The notes under the pieces were generated by a model that saw only the letters and a list, made by a program, of their open reading frames with translations, was not told the DNA's origin and made no database searches. This document shows positions 63,869 to 64,000 of a stretch of 64,000 bases of DNA, in pieces. A program made the translations under genes and the position numbers. Origin of the DNA: Candidatus Finniella inopinata. GTDB lineage: Bacteria; Pseudomonadota; Alphaproteobacteria; Paracaedibacterales; CAITNM01. The stretch's first letter is position 1, and every line of letters begins with the position of its first letter. The stretch is from contig CALPGA020000002.1 of NCBI GenBank assembly GCA_943322985.2, forward strand, positions 60,098 through 124,097, read 5' to 3'.

Positions 63869-64000
63869 GAGATATTAGCCCAAAGAGCGATGCACCGAAT
63901 ATGAATTGCAGCAAGAAAGGATTTTGTGTTTTTCGCATATCTTGTTGCAATGCCGCGCCAGCGTTTAAGGTGAAGAAAAGCATTTTCAACAAGGTGTCTA
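63865..64000 (-). mobile_element. IS5-like transposase, C-terminal part, continuing beyond the window
   Basis: Minus-strand reading to TGA 63865-63867 gives RHLVENAFLHLKRWRGIATR then YAKNTKSFLAAIHIRCIALW, the end of the IS5/IS1182-like DDE transposase (the Y(2)R(3)E-type E is in RHLVEN). Only about 44 residues are inside the window. Its terminal repeat probably lies just left of the stop, near 63840-63865, which is where the toxin reading frame begins. Confidence 0.8.

Overview
The window reads as chromosomal DNA of an AT-rich alphaproteobacterium, most probably an intracellular or protist-associated member of Holosporales or a relative. Lines of evidence: a DivL-type pseudokinase and a MucR/Ros regulator (both alphaproteobacterial hallmarks), the mucR-miaB-phoH-ybeY-corC order, Q-type respiration genes (ubiG, coq7, polyprenyl synthase, ubiA, ctaA, nuoLMN), scattered ccmA and ccmB, split nuo and atp operons, and many small secreted or membrane proteins without recognisable homologues. 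The taxonomic call is inference; no rRNA gene is present.

Layout. 1-6 kb: 5' part of trkH (with an apparent frameshift at its start), a phospholipid methyltransferase, ccmA, and a lysC / nitronate monooxygenase-like / def operon, then ubiG. 6-13 kb: divL, divergent from mucR, miaB, phoH, ybeY and corC. 13-19 kb: ctaA, yggT, rbfA, an unknown membrane protein, gltX, arginase, trxA, tRNA-Asn and rpsT. 19-25 kb: a frameshifted luxR-type gene, a GNAT gene, then a leftward run dedA-dsbB-coq7-rnd-kdsD-dicarboxylate symporter. 25-33 kb: glmS, a class I ribonucleotide reductase (nrdA-nrdB) under a cobalamin riboswitch, two acetyltransferases resembling antibiotic-modifying enzymes, a polyprenyl diphosphate synthase and a methyltransferase. 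33-43 kb: a WecA-like glycosyl-1-phosphate transferase, nuoLMN, and a leftward typA-ccmB-lpxK operon. 43-49 kb: a tandem pair of unknown secreted or membrane paralogues and a leftward operon HIT-atpC-holC-pheS-pheT. 49-57 kb: accessory genes (GyrI-like, cupin, an ABC transporter with a shortened membrane domain, a second Vat-like acetyltransferase), an L,D-transpeptidase, ubiA, rsmE, a D,D-carboxypeptidase and a small secreted protein. 57-59.8 kb: fabF-acpP, ychF, tRNA-Arg(CCU).

From tRNA-Arg to the right edge lies an accessory island: about 0.85 kb of apparently non-coding DNA with 58-bp direct repeats, a prfH-rtcB operon (the release factor / RNA ligase pair known to rescue and repair ribosomes cleaved in the 16S decoding centre), and a polymorphic-toxin C-terminus with a probable immunity gene, cut off by an IS transposase that runs off the window. 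A decoding-centre repair module next to a toxin-immunity pair is the most interesting arrangement here.

Other points of note: the Tyr-for-His change in DivL, a MucR finger lacking two zinc ligands, the B12 riboswitch in front of a B12-independent reductase, a 31-bp tandem duplication that creates a tiny upstream ORF, and two homopolymer-associated frameshifts (trkH, luxR) that may be real decay or sequencing error.
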